Positions 46,501-55,576 of a DNA stretch of 64,000 bases are shown here, piece by piece. The stretch is from contig NC_031498.1 in the NCBI RefSeq assembly GCF_000237925.1, positions 14,547,906-14,611,905 of the forward strand. The letters are read 5' to 3'. Position numbers and translations under genes: made by a program. Below the pieces are notes generated by a model. That model saw only the letters and a list, made by a program, of their open reading frames with translations, ran no database searches and was not told the origin of the DNA. The DNA is from Schistosoma mansoni (taxonomy: Eukaryota; Platyhelminthes; Trematoda; Strigeidida; Schistosomatidae). The first letter of the stretch is position 1. The number at the start of each line of letters is the position of its first letter.

Positions 46501-49500
46501 TCGCATTTGGCTTTCTCGTCCTCCAGTTCAATCCTAATGGGTCTTCTTAGTGTAATTTTCCTGCGTCCATTGAGGCGCAGACAAATGCGCGCTCGTATTA
46601 AAGCGTGATCAGAGTCTAAACAAGTATTCCAATACGAGCGACAATCTTCTATTGAGCCTCTCCAACGATGACTGATGACAATATGGTCTATTTGAGTCCA
46701 TCGTTGGTTTGGTGCAGGTGGTCGCCATGTTAGACGATGTCTCTCCTTATGCTTAAAATTAGTGCTTGCTAAAAATAAACGATTGTCTGAGCACAGTTGC
46801 AACAGACGATCACCATTATCGGTTCGTTGAGCCGGAATACTAAAACACCCACCTAAATGTCTTTCTGTTTGATTTAAGCTGCCTACCTGGGCATTAAAGT
46901 CACCCGCTACGACTACTATGTCTGAGCGCTTAGCTTTCTGAAGAAGCTCAGAGAGTTTTCTGTAAAAGTCATCTTTTACTTCATCATGGTTGCAGTCAGT
47001 GGGAGCGTAGGCAGGCAACAACGTGTGTCCCTATCCTTCCGAGTTCTTACGGAGCCATTTAGCCGGACAGCACACAGGCGACTGTTAACGGGGATCCATT
47101 CTAGTAGTGCCTGTTCTGCCCTTGTACTTAGTGCTATGCCTACACCTGCAAGTCCACGAGAACTAGCCAAACGGGTCGCCAGATACACGGAGGGTGTATT
47201 TCGTTGGCTGTCCATTTTGGCGAGGTGAGGTCAAGTGAATGACCACACTGGGATCCTGTATGCGTGTTTCGGAGACACAGCATACATCAATGGTACGAGA
47301 TTCTAGGGTTTTAGCTAAGGAGGCCTGTTGACCGATTTGACTTAAAGTACGTACGTTGAAGGCTCCAATGTGTAGTTTGGAGCGAGGTTTTAGTAGACCT
47401 GGGACAGTGTTTCGCGCACTAGAATCGTTGGCCATGGTGACACTTGAGGAGGAAACCGGAAGAGGAAGTTTAGTGTTGAAAGTCAAGGTAGAAGGAATAG
47501 TAGGAATTGAAGAAGGAGATTGATTATGAATACAGTGGTCTTGAGTGCTGTTAGAGGTATGAGGGCAGTTATCACTTCCCGGTTGCCCACACTGTGGAAG
47601 GGTTCCTCTAGGGGTACCTGAAAAGGAAATTGGGTTAGAAGTGGTCTTAATGACCTGAGAGCGTGACCGCAGTGCCCAAGGGACAACTGCTTGAGGTCGG
47701 TCACACATGACCTTTTTGTGGGTAGTTTTTGTGTTAGCTCCGTTCTTCAAAGGACCTTACCGCCGGAGACGGATATCCGTGGGATAAGGCGAGGTGTGCA
47801 TTTTTAGGGTCGACCTTTTCTAACCCCACCCCTCCTTGTGGGAAGGCAGCATCGCTGTCATGCTGGTTGTCTGAAGGAAACACCTTACTGCTGTCACACC
47901 TCTGTACAGTCAGCAGTACGACTTCGCCTTCGGACCTTGGGTTTGCTGCTTTTAGTCTCACCGCTCTTCAAACAACCTGCCTGGCATGGTAGGACCTTGA
48001 GGAACGATTGTTCCAGCCAGTATAGCTCGATTGATTCATCACGATAGGCAAGCCCGACCACCACGTCAAGGTAGCAGCAACGGTCGAGTATATATGATCC
48101 CGAATAAGTTTACAATATGTCAACCTCTGGGGTGATAAGCTTGAGTACTTACCAGACATGGCAATAATTACTTTGGAAGGTTGCGTATTTGGTAGGATCA
48201 CTGTATACTATACTGACGCTAGGATTTTAAATTTCGGTTAAAAAGAAGATTGCTATCTTGACAAGATGGTTAATAAATAACCATATTGTTATTATAGCTA
48301 TCTTTAAAATGAATATAATACCAAACACTGTGTACCTATCGACAAAATACGGAAAAACAAAGCCATAAGACAAATCCATACCTTATGATATATGATAAAA
48401 CTTTTTAAAAAACTGTGTGTAAGCAGTATTAATGGTTAAAGCACTAGTCTTTCAACCATTAAGTAGTAGGTCTGAACTCTTCAAAGGCTACTTTGTTTTG
48501 GTAGCCGGGTATATAATACTGTACTTAGGTTGGTTACATGACTAATGTACAGGTCTGGACATTTAATCCGATACTTGAGTCACAAGTTAAAATTCACTCC
48601 AACAACTTTGGTCTACAGTGGAATAAAGGTACTCTCATCTGATATTACACATTAAGTGTAGCCAAGTGTGTGTATTATAGCTGATTTGCAATTCAAATTT
48701 TATATACATGCAATCTAAGACTTACGTGTGAGTGAACTCACAGAAGAAACGTACCCTTTCAAAGTCAGCCGCTATGGCCATTTGTTTATATAGCTGAGGT
48801 GACTGGGCCAAATAGGCACTACCAGAAAAGTAGGACACTCTGAAAACATTTGCACCTCCTTCGGAAGCTGCTGAAATCATTTTTGGAGTATGGATATTCA
48901 CAAACCCAGCATTGGTAAGGTATTCCATAAAAAATTTGACTACACCAGCTTCAATCCGATAAATAGCTTGATTCACCGGAGTCCTCAAATCAATGCATCT
49001 ATTATCTAAACGAGTATCTTGATTGACTCGACTCAAAGTCTGAAATTGAAGCGAAAACTTAAAATATAACATTTGGTTCTGAACAATAAAATTTCAGGCT
49101 TAATACTAACAAGTGTAAATAAACATCACTTGAATTTTCGGAAAAGTGGGCAATTCGATTTGCAATGTACGCAGATAACTTATCCACTAACACATTCCCA
49201 CATATAATTATCCACACCTGACAAGCATGTATTTCTTAATCCTTTGAATAAACAATAGTATACTGTACTTGGAAGTTTCTCCGTCGAAAAATATCATTTA
49301 AAAAGCTACTGAAAACCATGGAACCATGAAAAGTTACGTAATAAAGGCTTTGTGGGAAAAGATCTCTAGGGTACAATTCCGAACTGAAACCTAAAATGTC
49401 TGAATTTACTCGTGGAAATGACTGAAGCTTCTATTCCCAAGGGACTGAGATTTACAGCTTGAGAGTTCTTAAGTAGTAAAATTTCGCAACAACTACCTGA

Positions 49501-52500
49501 AAAATGACTAATCCCTCGAAACTAAGAGCTTGAAATACAATATTTGCAATTAGATTTACATCAAAAACAAGCAGCCACATTTCAAAACCTTTAAAATTAC
49601 AGACTAAAAATTTAGAAGTATTTAGTTTAGTCGAGTTTCAATTATGAGTTTATACGAAAAAAATGAATAAATAAATTACGCAACCAACCGTTTCGTCATC
49701 ATCAGGTCTCATTGCATCTTCAATTTGTAGAGGTAAAGTTGGAAGAGCAGCGCTTACAACAAACACTTTTTCACAGTGGATTTCAATGGTATCTGGATTG
49801 CAACCCTCAATGAGAACAGGGCTTTTTAGAACTCGCCCAAAAACATCGATGATCGATTCTTTAGAAATGCTTTATCAAAAAAAGAGGGACCAATAGACAA
49901 CGATAGATTAGAAGAAATGGATGACATTAAAGACCACTATGTTACAAGGGATTTTAATGACAACGTGGTGTGATATACTGTTACTTTGTTTCAACCAATT
50001 TTTGTCACAAATTACATTATGAGCTCAGGACGTTATGTGATTTTCCACAGTATATTCCTGTTACTACCATGAAAAGTCAAGGAGGATGACATAAAACATA
50101 ACGTTATCCATAGTTTTGCGTGGTTAACAGTGTAGAAAGAGTGTAGTGAGGCCATAAGGTTGTGATGAGAACTAAATGGTACTAGCAATCCTTGACCGGC
50201 TACTTACTACATACTTGAATACAAAATACGGTTTTCTCAAAAACAAAAGTCAGACAACAAAGAACTGAACTTTCCCTGTTCTATGACTCATCAAGCGTCT
50301 ACATCATAGGAAGTTCGTTAATTGGTTTCATACTTATACTACCTGAACTTGATGGAATAACCAATCGAACAGTTATTCAACAGCAGTGTTAATCTATATA
50401 GGGTCTTACTAGTCGTTGTACTCACTGTCGAAGAGTACCATTTATAACATAACAATATACATCATCACAAATATTCAGTTTGTTACACGGTTACGAGTGT
50501 AAAACTTGCACATGAAATGACGTATATCTGTTTGATTCATGTTTCTGATATAAAGACGCTGATAAAATGCAGAGTCGTTTGGTAGCACTGAGCAACAATA
50601 CCAGGATGTTCGGGGTGTTTCTCCACCTCTAAATGTAACTTGTTGCTTCAGGACTGGTCTATATTAACACTTGAACTAAGGATAAGGAGTGAATTAGTCG
50701 AATGCATCTAAAACTTCACTTATCTTGGTGTCTGACGAGATCTCTGCACAGATTTAGAAAGCTCGTTTGGCTTTCGTCAACTTACGTCACCTATAGCGAA
50801 GGCAGGATATCCGTATATCAAAGGACGAGCATAATCCTCAGCAGTTCGTTTTGTTTTACTTTACGTCTTGTTATAATTGTATTTTTGCTATATAAACGAC
50901 CCAGCTATTCCTATTGCTTAGTATTCTTATACGATGACACTCGACAAGACCCCAAAATCAGAACACGTTGAACAGGAATCAAATTGTATTCAAAAATAAT
51001 AATAATAATAAGTGAACAGCAATCAGCAATCAATAGTTTAAATATAGTTCATATATTTATAGTATATGCATAAGAAGCTTATAGATTTTTCTGCAATAAT
51101 ACGCCCGGGCTGATCGGTTTAAAATTAACCAATCAGCGCGCAGCAACACCATCATGCATAAAACATGCTTAATCCAATCTATATCCCACTAACACCTCCC
51201 CCTTGAGCAGATTCGTAGGATCTGGTGTTAAGGTCCAACTGCAACCGCTTTACTGGTTTGCGCTTCCGGTTAGTCCATCTTCTAGGTAATAAGGACGTTG
51301 TATCATCCTTCGTTTGCACCTTGACTGTCCTGTCTGTTTCAGGTGTTTTGATCTCAAAGGTGTCTAGCAGAACATCAAGAGGTAATCTATGCTGCGTTTC
51401 GTTGTTGGAGATCGAGGTTGATTTCATTTAGTTAGCGTGACGCACCCAGATTTCTGAACCAACGGACACCTCGTAAACCACATTTCCTTTCTTTTGAACG
51501 ATTCGACCAGCTATCCATGTAGGATGTTTTCCTCGATAGTCCATAGCAAGTACCTTTTGACCCACACTGAACAATCGTTTTTGTGCCCCATGATGACTAT
51601 TGTACTGTTTCTCCATCATCACGTTTCGTTGTGGCTTAAGAGCTGGAGTCGGACGAATGCTCTCAAAATGTGTACGTATTTTTCTGCCAAGTAACGCTTC
51701 CGCTGGGGAGACTCCATTTGTTGTCTGCGGGTTCGGTGTCGAACGGTGTATGAACAAGAACCTCTCTAAGATCTCTTCGGTGTCCCCCTCCCCTCTTGAT
51801 TTTTTTAGAGCATTTTTGAACGTACCAACAAAACGTTCTACCTGGCCATTCGATTGCGGATGGAATGGAGGTGTTCGGATGTGCCTGATTCCGTTCTGCT
51901 GACAAAATGCTGAAAAGTCTTTTCTGACTTCACCTGACGACACTGGAGTGTTTCGAATTGCCGCTGCTGCTACACTCCGTATTTCTGGAACCTTTTTACC
52001 TGTCTTTTTTGCATATGAAGTGGTGTCTAATGATGGACACGACACGTTACACACGCTGTTGATGGGTATATCCATTAATCCAAGCTTTTCTAACATATCT
52101 AGACCAAGTAGATCAAGGTTTGGTCGTTCTGTTAGATAGCATACTCCTTTACAGCTATTTCCATTGAAGGAAAATTCACATTGTAATTCACCAACTAGTT
52201 TCAGTACACCTCCAGATGCGTTTTTAGCCGTTTTCTTGGATAGCTTCATTGGCGGCTTTCCCAGCAAGTTATAAGTCTCTCTAGACACTAGAGTAATATC
52301 GGATGCTGTGTCAATTTGAAGACGAACCGCTATACCATTAATCTGGATAGTAACATACTTTCTCCGAATGTCATAGTCTGTTTGAAAAGCTGCTATCAGA
52401 GAAAGAGATTTAGACTCAGCTGATTTCACCACACGTGAAAGACGTTTATACTTCTTCTTGGGCTGGGACGTACGATTCGGTGGACAATGGCCTTCTTTAT

Positions 52501-55163
52501 GTCCACGTCTGTTGCACACCTGACACTTATGCTTCTTAAATGGACAGAACCGTACATAATGCCAATCGCCGCATAACCAACAGGCATCCGTTGGTTTGTT
52601 ATGAGTTTTATTGGGCTTCTGACTTTTTAACCTAGTCATAGCATTTACACTACTGCAGGTTAAATTAGAATTTACCTGTTCAATTAACTGATTGTCGTGT
52701 CTGATGTTCTGTAGCCGCTTACACTCATCTGTTAACGTTCTGAGTGTGATGTTAGGATCTTGATCCAAACGAGTTAGAAGTCTGGTTCTAATCTCAGCAT
52801 CTTGTGGTGACTGGAGAGCTTTGATGAATATAAGGCATTTAAATTGATCTTCAGTCAACGAGCGTAACTTGAACTTTTCACATTCTCTGTTGACGATGTC
52901 TGCTAGAACACCATATTCATCGGCTTCTCGTTTCACCAAATTAAGACACTGGTAGCGAATACTAAACAATGAGGAAGATTCACCGAATATTTCTGACAGC
53001 TGAGATACTGTCTCCTCGAAACTGAGCTCTCGAGGTAACTTTGGTAATATATGATCAGCATAACGTGCATGTTCATGACTTCCCAACTTGCGCATCAACA
53101 GTCGAGTCTTCCATGCGTCGTCTTGATTACAGGACTCTATTCTAAATGTGTCTTCCCAACGCTTGAACCACGTGAGAAAGGTATTGCCACATTCGGGGTC
53201 ATAATAGAATTCTGGGATGCTGCTGGCAACTGCATCACAAGAAGAAGTACTTGTAGTAGCATGTGAACTCGAGTAGTGTATGTTAAGCTGTTGCGTCAGA
53301 GTTTCTAACAAGTGCATTTGTGCGTCAAGTTGTGCTTGCTGTTGCTGTAATATTCGGCTGAGCTGGTCATCTGATATAGGCATTTTGAATGAATTTTCCT
53401 TTTTCCCCGTCGCCACTGTTATATTTGTGATTGTTGCTATATAAACGACCCAGCTATTCCTATTGCTTAGTATTCTTATACGATGACACTCGACAAGACC
53501 CCAAAATCAGAACACGTTGAACAGGAATCAAATTGTATTCAAAATAATAATAATAATAAGTGAACAGCAATCAGCAATCAATAGTTTAAATATAGTTCAT
53601 ATATTTATAGTATATGCATAAGAAGCTTATAGATTTTTCTGCAATAATACGCCCGGGCTGATCGGTTTAAAATTAACCAATCAGCGCGCAGCAACACCAT
53701 CATGCATAAAACATGCTTAATCCAATCTATATCCCACTAACACGCCTATGGAACGTGGCCATTAAGGGTAGAGGATATTCGCAAGTCAATAGTATTTGAT
53801 CACAGATGTCTTAGAAATATCGTTCGCATCTGCTGGAATCACCAGGTAAGTAATAGTGAGATTAGACGCAGTGTTAGGGAATGATGGTAAATCAGTTGAC
53901 GAGGTTGTGAATTTACATCGACTGAGATGGTCGAGCCACATATTACGCATGCCCAACCAAGACGCGCAATGCTGACTAGTATTGCAGACGGATGAAAGCT
54001 GGAGGCGGCCAAACCAAGACGTGGAATCAGTTCATGAAGTCACTAACTCCTAGTCTGAGCCATTTTGGTAGATGCAGACTACTAAGTTGTCGTCCGCGCG
54101 ACTATCGTTACCGATGGTCGGAGACTCTGGGTGACATGGCTCAGAATCGATCACAATGGCGTAAGTGTATACTCTTAGTTTTTTCTTAAACAACAAGGTT
54201 GAGATTACCATAACTTTCTACGAACTAATTCTTTCTCCTTATCACATCCTTATTTGAAATCTTTTTTTACTACTAGCGAATTAATTGCTCCTATGAATTT
54301 GGTATTCATCCTTTTTGTGCTAATGAAGTATAGTAACTTGGAACGACACATACATTTGCCTGGACCCACGTTGTAGCTGACTGACTAACACGTTTCCAAT
54401 AAATTAATCTATGCATTACGTATTTCACGTTGCGACAACAAATCACGAAAATACTATACACGAGTAAGGCTGAACTAACTGTGAGCTTAAGAAACTTGCT
54501 AAAAGCCCATAACAACATCTTAGCTCATTCATTCAACTAGAAGACAACAAATACCCATCAGTTATCATTGTAGGAGTAAGATTAGGTCTTCACAGTCATC
54601 AGATGTGCAGTTGAGAGCGCATTAAGGTATATATATATGCCTATTAAGACTAATAGAAAAACGGGTAGGAAGGTTTCAGAAGTCATACGAAAAGCCCTAG
54701 TATCTATATAACAAGTTACCTGGAAACGAATGCCAACATTTCTTTTGGAGTCTGTTCCCCAACAGAAAGTACGTTTTGTATTCTATAGTCTTGTAAACGT
54801 AGTATAAAGAAACATAGTTTTCCTTTCATTCGACTTCTATGAAGACGCCCACGAACCCACACATTTTGATTGATATTTGACTCATTTGACAAATCTCTCA
54901 GTTCAGTGTATTTAGGACCTTCAGTAAACTGTGACTGGCACAGTGGGAGAACACCATATGCATCTGTTGCAGCAAGTATCCCATTTTCCCCAATGAGCGT
55001 AACTACAGCTTTCTACATACCGAATGTTCCGTTATTAGAAATTAATGGAATTCACCTGACCAGCCTCTGCCTCCTGAACCTTGGATTTACCTACATCACG
55101 TTGCAATTTTCTGAGTTCTTTCTTTGTCTTCTTGTCGTTATCTTGATGAGTAACCTCTGGCAT
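38182..55163 (-). CDS. DARS1: Cytosolic aspartyl-tRNA synthetase (gene span, 10 exons)
   Basis: A class IIb aminoacyl-tRNA synthetase that charges tRNA-Asp with aspartate in the cytosol. Ten exons join with consistent phases (103, 244, 181, 285, 167, 69, 202, 112, 72 and 92 nt) into 508 codons plus stop, close to the roughly 500 residues usual for animal DARS1. A charged N-terminal extension (1-34) precedes the anticodon-binding OB fold (about 65-170). Motif 1 has Pro228 (GFVNIHTPK). The flipping loop is SEGGANVF. Motif 2 has Arg280 ([15 protein letters not shown]). Motif 3 spans exons 9-10 with Arg482 (GGGIGLERV). All catalytic motifs are intact, so the gene looks functional. Introns range from 97 bp (the first) to 5756 bp and hold three retroelement insertions. 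The start is the first ATG. The N-terminal extension is longer than, and unlike, the vertebrate one. Confidence 0.95.
38780..38851 (-). CDS. DARS1: DARS1 exon 9
   Basis: Encodes [15 protein letters not shown] and the glycine-rich start of motif 3 (PHAGGGIG). Acceptor CTGTTACAG, donor ATTG|GTAAG, phase 1 at both ends. Confidence 0.95.
39966..40077 (-). CDS. DARS1: DARS1 exon 8
   Basis: Encodes [15 protein letters not shown] and SGAQRIHDP, the active-site segment conserved in animal AspRS. Acceptor AAACAG (phase 0), donor GTTG|GTAAG (phase 1). Confidence 0.95.
40261..40773 (-). mobile_element. 5'-truncated RTE-like copy in DARS1 intron 7
   Basis: Nearly identical over about 510 bp to the 3' end of the full element at 44193-48090; I count about six differences. 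It keeps the 101-residue end of the protein ([20 protein letters not shown]..) and the 3' CTGA tandem tail. The break inside the coding region is typical of aborted target-primed reverse transcription. AAATGAATC on the left and AAATGGATC on the right may be a diverged target-site duplication. Same orientation as DARS1. Confidence 0.9.
41421..41622 (-). CDS. DARS1: DARS1 exon 7
   Basis: The longest contiguous match to animal AspRS in this half of the gene: [10 protein letters not shown], then [16 protein letters not shown] and AFYTMPHP, the aspartate-pocket strand region. It enters in phase 2 (AC|G) and leaves in phase 0. Confidence 0.96.
41793..41861 (-). CDS. DARS1: DARS1 exon 6
   Basis: A 69-nt exon encoding [12 protein letters not shown] and EPFEFLQP, equivalent to the QTEIQTVNKQFPCEPFKF region of vertebrate DARS1. 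It was found by phase and homology between acceptor TTGTAG and donor AC|GTATG. Confidence 0.92.
42832..42998 (-). CDS. DARS1: DARS1 exon 5 (motif 2)
   Basis: Encodes [20 protein letters not shown] and the following [11 protein letters not shown] helix. Motif 2 Arg is present, and its FRAED loop binds ATP and the tRNA acceptor end. Phase 0 in, phase 2 out. Confidence 0.96.
43542..43572. repeat. (TA)n microsatellite
   Basis: A TA run of about 31 bases within DARS1 intron 4. Confidence 0.88.
44181..44192. repeat. Target-site duplication, left copy
   Basis: TATATGATCCCG, repeated exactly at 48091-48102. The pair brackets the RTE-like element and fixes its ends. Confidence 0.88.
44382..44927 (-). 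pseudogene. RTE polyprotein, segment after the premature stop
   Basis: The same reading frame as the polymerase continues past the TAG through [20 protein letters not shown], the [14 protein letters not shown] block and [11 protein letters not shown] to the true stop. Only one base change (TGG to TAG is a simple explanation) separates it from the upstream block. Confidence 0.85.
44925..47021 (-). pseudogene. RTE endonuclease end plus reverse transcriptase
   Basis: An open block of 698 codons. The first 150 residues cover the end of the endonuclease ([34 protein letters not shown]). The reverse transcriptase fills about 340-620, with the catalytic YADD at about 45213-45224. Its upstream end joins the preceding endonuclease piece only through a frameshift. 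Confidence 0.92.
46976..47215 (-). pseudogene. RTE endonuclease, middle piece in a shifted frame
   Basis: Reads [20 protein letters not shown] and [17 protein letters not shown], the strand-rich centre of the endonuclease. It lies between the upstream piece ending ..[11 protein letters not shown] and the downstream one starting ..[12 protein letters not shown]. Both junctions need a frameshift. Confidence 0.8.
47163..47750 (-). pseudogene. RTE ORF N-terminus with start of endonuclease
   Basis: A proline- and serine-rich leader of about 130 residues, then the endonuclease start [20 protein letters not shown] and [11 protein letters not shown]. The first ATG of the element's coding part lies here. 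The 5' end of the element (47751-48090) looks like leader sequence. Confidence 0.75.
48091..48102. repeat. Target-site duplication, right copy
   Basis: TATATGATCCCG, identical to 44181-44192. Confidence 0.88.
48755..49039 (-). CDS. DARS1: DARS1 exon 4 (motif 1)
   Basis: Encodes [17 protein letters not shown], motif 1 with its Pro (VNIHTPK), the SEGGANVF loop and [12 protein letters not shown], all hallmarks of archaeal/eukaryotic-type AspRS. The donor is GAAAGG|GTACG; a stronger-looking GTAAG 30 bp further would break the frame to exon 5. Confidence 0.96.
49689..49869 (-). CDS. DARS1: DARS1 exon 3
   Basis: Encodes [14 protein letters not shown], the last strands of the OB fold, and [15 protein letters not shown] before the catalytic core. 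Phase 2 in (AG|C), phase 0 out (ACG|GTTGG). Confidence 0.9.
50869..51194 (-). repeat. LTR (3' LTR of the minus-oriented element)
   Basis: It starts TGTTATA and ends ACTAACA on the plus strand, giving TG..CA ends, and matches the LTR at 53417-53742 almost perfectly; I see only a few differences near one end and in a short (TAA)n run. Just inside lies AAGGGGGAGG on the minus strand, a good polypurine tract. Confidence 0.93.
51179..51427 (-). pseudogene. Tail of the LTR-element polyprotein beyond an in-frame stop
   Basis: It continues the integrase frame directly after TAA: HAN[16 protein letters not shown].. and ends at the polypurine tract. The simplest reading is that CAA became TAA in a longer integrase C-terminus. 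It could also be the natural end plus leader. Confidence 0.5.
51428..53416 (-). CDS. gag-protease-integrase(C-term) fusion ORF of the LTR element
   Basis: 662 codons open from the end of the 5' LTR. Order: a gag-like region with a Gln-rich coil ([15 protein letters not shown]) and [12 protein letters not shown]; two zinc knuckles at about residues 281-310 ([13 protein letters not shown] and [14 protein letters not shown], both CCHC); a retroviral-type aspartic protease with DTASD at about 369 and LLGLDML; then, at about 475-500, an abrupt switch to the integrase core end ([19 protein letters not shown]) and a C-terminal SH3-like part. The open frame starts at GTG within the primer-binding region; the likelier initiator is the ATG of MPISDDQ, 11 codons in. 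Reverse transcriptase and RNase H are absent. Confidence 0.88.
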   Translation of the reverse strand: MATGKKENSFKMPISDDQLSRILQQQQAQLDAQMHLLETLTQQLNIHYSSSHATTSTSSCDAVASSIPEFYYDPECGNTFLTWFKRWEDTFRIESCNQDDAWKTRLLMRKLGSHEHARYADHILPKLPRELSFEETVSQLSEIFGESSSLFSIRYQCLNLVKREADEYGVLADIVNRECEKFKLRSLTEDQFKCLIFIKALQSPQDAEIRTRLLTRLDQDPNITLRTLTDECKRLQNIRHDNQLIEQVNSNLTCSSVNAMTRLKSQKPNKTHNKPTDACWLCGDWHYVRFCPFKKHKCQVCNRRGHKEGHCPPNRTSQPKKKYKRLSRVVKSAESKSLSLIAAFQTDYDIRRKYVTIQINGIAVRLQIDTASDITLVSRETYNLLGKPPMKLSKKTAKNASGGVLKLVGELQCEFSFNGNSCKGVCYLTERPNLDLLGLDMLEKLGLMDIPINSVCNVSCPSLDTTSYAKKTGKKVPEIRSVAAAAIRNTPVSSGEVRKDFSAFCQQNGIRHIRTPPFHPQSNGQVERFVGTFKNALKKSRGEGDTEEILERFLFIHRSTPNPQTTNGVSPAEALLGRKIRTHFESIRPTPALKPQRNVMMEKQYNSHHGAQKRLFSVGQKVLAMDYRGKHPTWIAGRIVQKKGNVVYEVSVGSEIWVRHAN
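53417..53742 (-). repeat. LTR (5' LTR of the minus-oriented element)
   Basis: The partner of 50869-51194, also 326 bp, with TG..CA ends. It holds a TATATAG sequence that could serve as the core promoter on the minus strand. Confidence 0.93.
54720..54963 (-). CDS. DARS1: DARS1 exon 2 (OB-fold start)
   Basis: Encodes [11 protein letters not shown].. and [17 protein letters not shown] with [10 protein letters not shown], the first strands of the anticodon-binding OB fold. The acceptor GCAACAG and donor CCAG|GTAAC give phases matching both neighbours. Confidence 0.9.
55061..55163 (-). CDS. DARS1: DARS1 exon 1 (start)
   Basis: The ATG opens [20 protein letters not shown], a Lys-rich N-terminal extension. 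Of two possible donors, GCTG|GTCAG and GTAG|GTAAA, both keep the frame. I chose the first because it retains the acidic run before AYG. The following intron is 97 bp. Confidence 0.72.
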
Positions 55164-55576
55164 AGTAAAACCTCACGCAGAAAGGCTTCGAAGCGCACAA
55201 GACCGCGACCTTGGCGAAAAACTAAATTTGAGGTCCACATCAAGAATAGAACATAGAACAAAATTCCTTCACATGATTCAAATGGTTCTGAATGAAAAAA
55301 AGAACCTTTCTCTTCAGGAAGGAGCTTGAGTATATTCGCAAAACAAAGAGGAAATATTCGTAAATTATAGTGGCATACTGACTTAAGTCTTTCAGAATAT
55401 ATCAAGTTTCCAATGAATGACCTCTAAGGTTTCCTTGAAAAGTACTTTTTGTAGTTCGCTCCTGATCCGTAATTTGAGATGCCCATACCTTAGATATTCC
55501 TTTCGGTTGAGTATTATTAGAGGTACTTACGTCACACAACTCGTCTATTTTGCTCGATAAATTTGCAGCGTTAGTA
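55164..55576. other. Spacer between DARS1 and the upstream minus-strand gene
   Basis: 413 bp from the stop codon of the upstream gene to the DARS1 ATG on the same strand. It must hold the 3' end of one transcript and the 5' end of the next. A TACTAAC motif lies just past the upstream stop and TTTTTTTCATTCAG lies in the DARS1 leader, so trans-splicing is possible. An open frame with a GTAAGTACC donor is also visible here; I did not call it as coding. Confidence 0.5.

Larger units (their letters stand above)
44193..48090 (-). mobile_element. RTE-clade non-LTR retrotransposon, full length, coding frame broken
   Basis: The element is 3898 bp, bracketed by an exact 12-bp target-site duplication, and lies in DARS1 intron 4 in the gene's orientation. 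It encodes an apurinic-type endonuclease ([32 protein letters not shown]) and a reverse transcriptase ([40 protein letters not shown]), then a C-terminal region with [11 protein letters not shown]. The 3' end is a CTGA tandem. The frame is damaged by two shifts inside the endonuclease and a TAG at 44925-44927, so the copy is not autonomous. The clade call rests on the single-ORF layout, size and short tandem 3' end; SR2-like is likely. Confidence 0.9.
50869..53742 (-). mobile_element. Internally deleted LTR retrotransposon (Ty3/gypsy-like)
   Basis: The element is 2874 bp with two 326-bp near-identical LTRs, a polypurine tract before the 3' LTR and a TGGCGACGGGG-type primer-binding candidate right after the 5' LTR. 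One reading frame holds gag, protease and the last part of integrase. Reverse transcriptase, RNase H and the front of integrase are missing. CGTCT and CGCCT flank the ends and fit a 5-bp duplication of CGGCT from the host RTE copy. It must have moved, if at all, with enzymes from a related element. The near-identical LTRs mean a fairly recent insertion. Ty3/gypsy is inferred from the gag style and the integrase tail. Confidence 0.9.
50515..54388 (+). mobile_element. Older RTE-like copy, interrupted by the LTR element
   Basis: Outside the LTR element, 50515-50868 and 53743-54388 match the same RTE family as 44193-48090 but on the opposite strand and much diverged. Pieces such as [20 protein letters not shown] and [16 protein letters not shown] show the old C-terminus. 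The 3' end has the family's CTGA tail (GCTGACTGACT). It is 5'-truncated and full of indels. It sits in DARS1 intron 2 antisense to the gene. Confidence 0.85.

Noticed and set aside
45028-47228. Several plus-strand open frames of 60-110 codons
   Set aside because: All are antisense shadows of the RTE endonuclease and reverse transcriptase.
48722-48754. Alternative DARS1 exon 4 donor at CACG|GTAAG-like sequence
   Set aside because: It would add [10 protein letters not shown] in place of the conserved FER-VFTIG junction and break the frame into exon 5.
54870-55256. 128-codon plus-strand open frame
   Set aside because: Antisense to DARS1 exons 1-2 and intron 1; the minus strand has clear AspRS homology.
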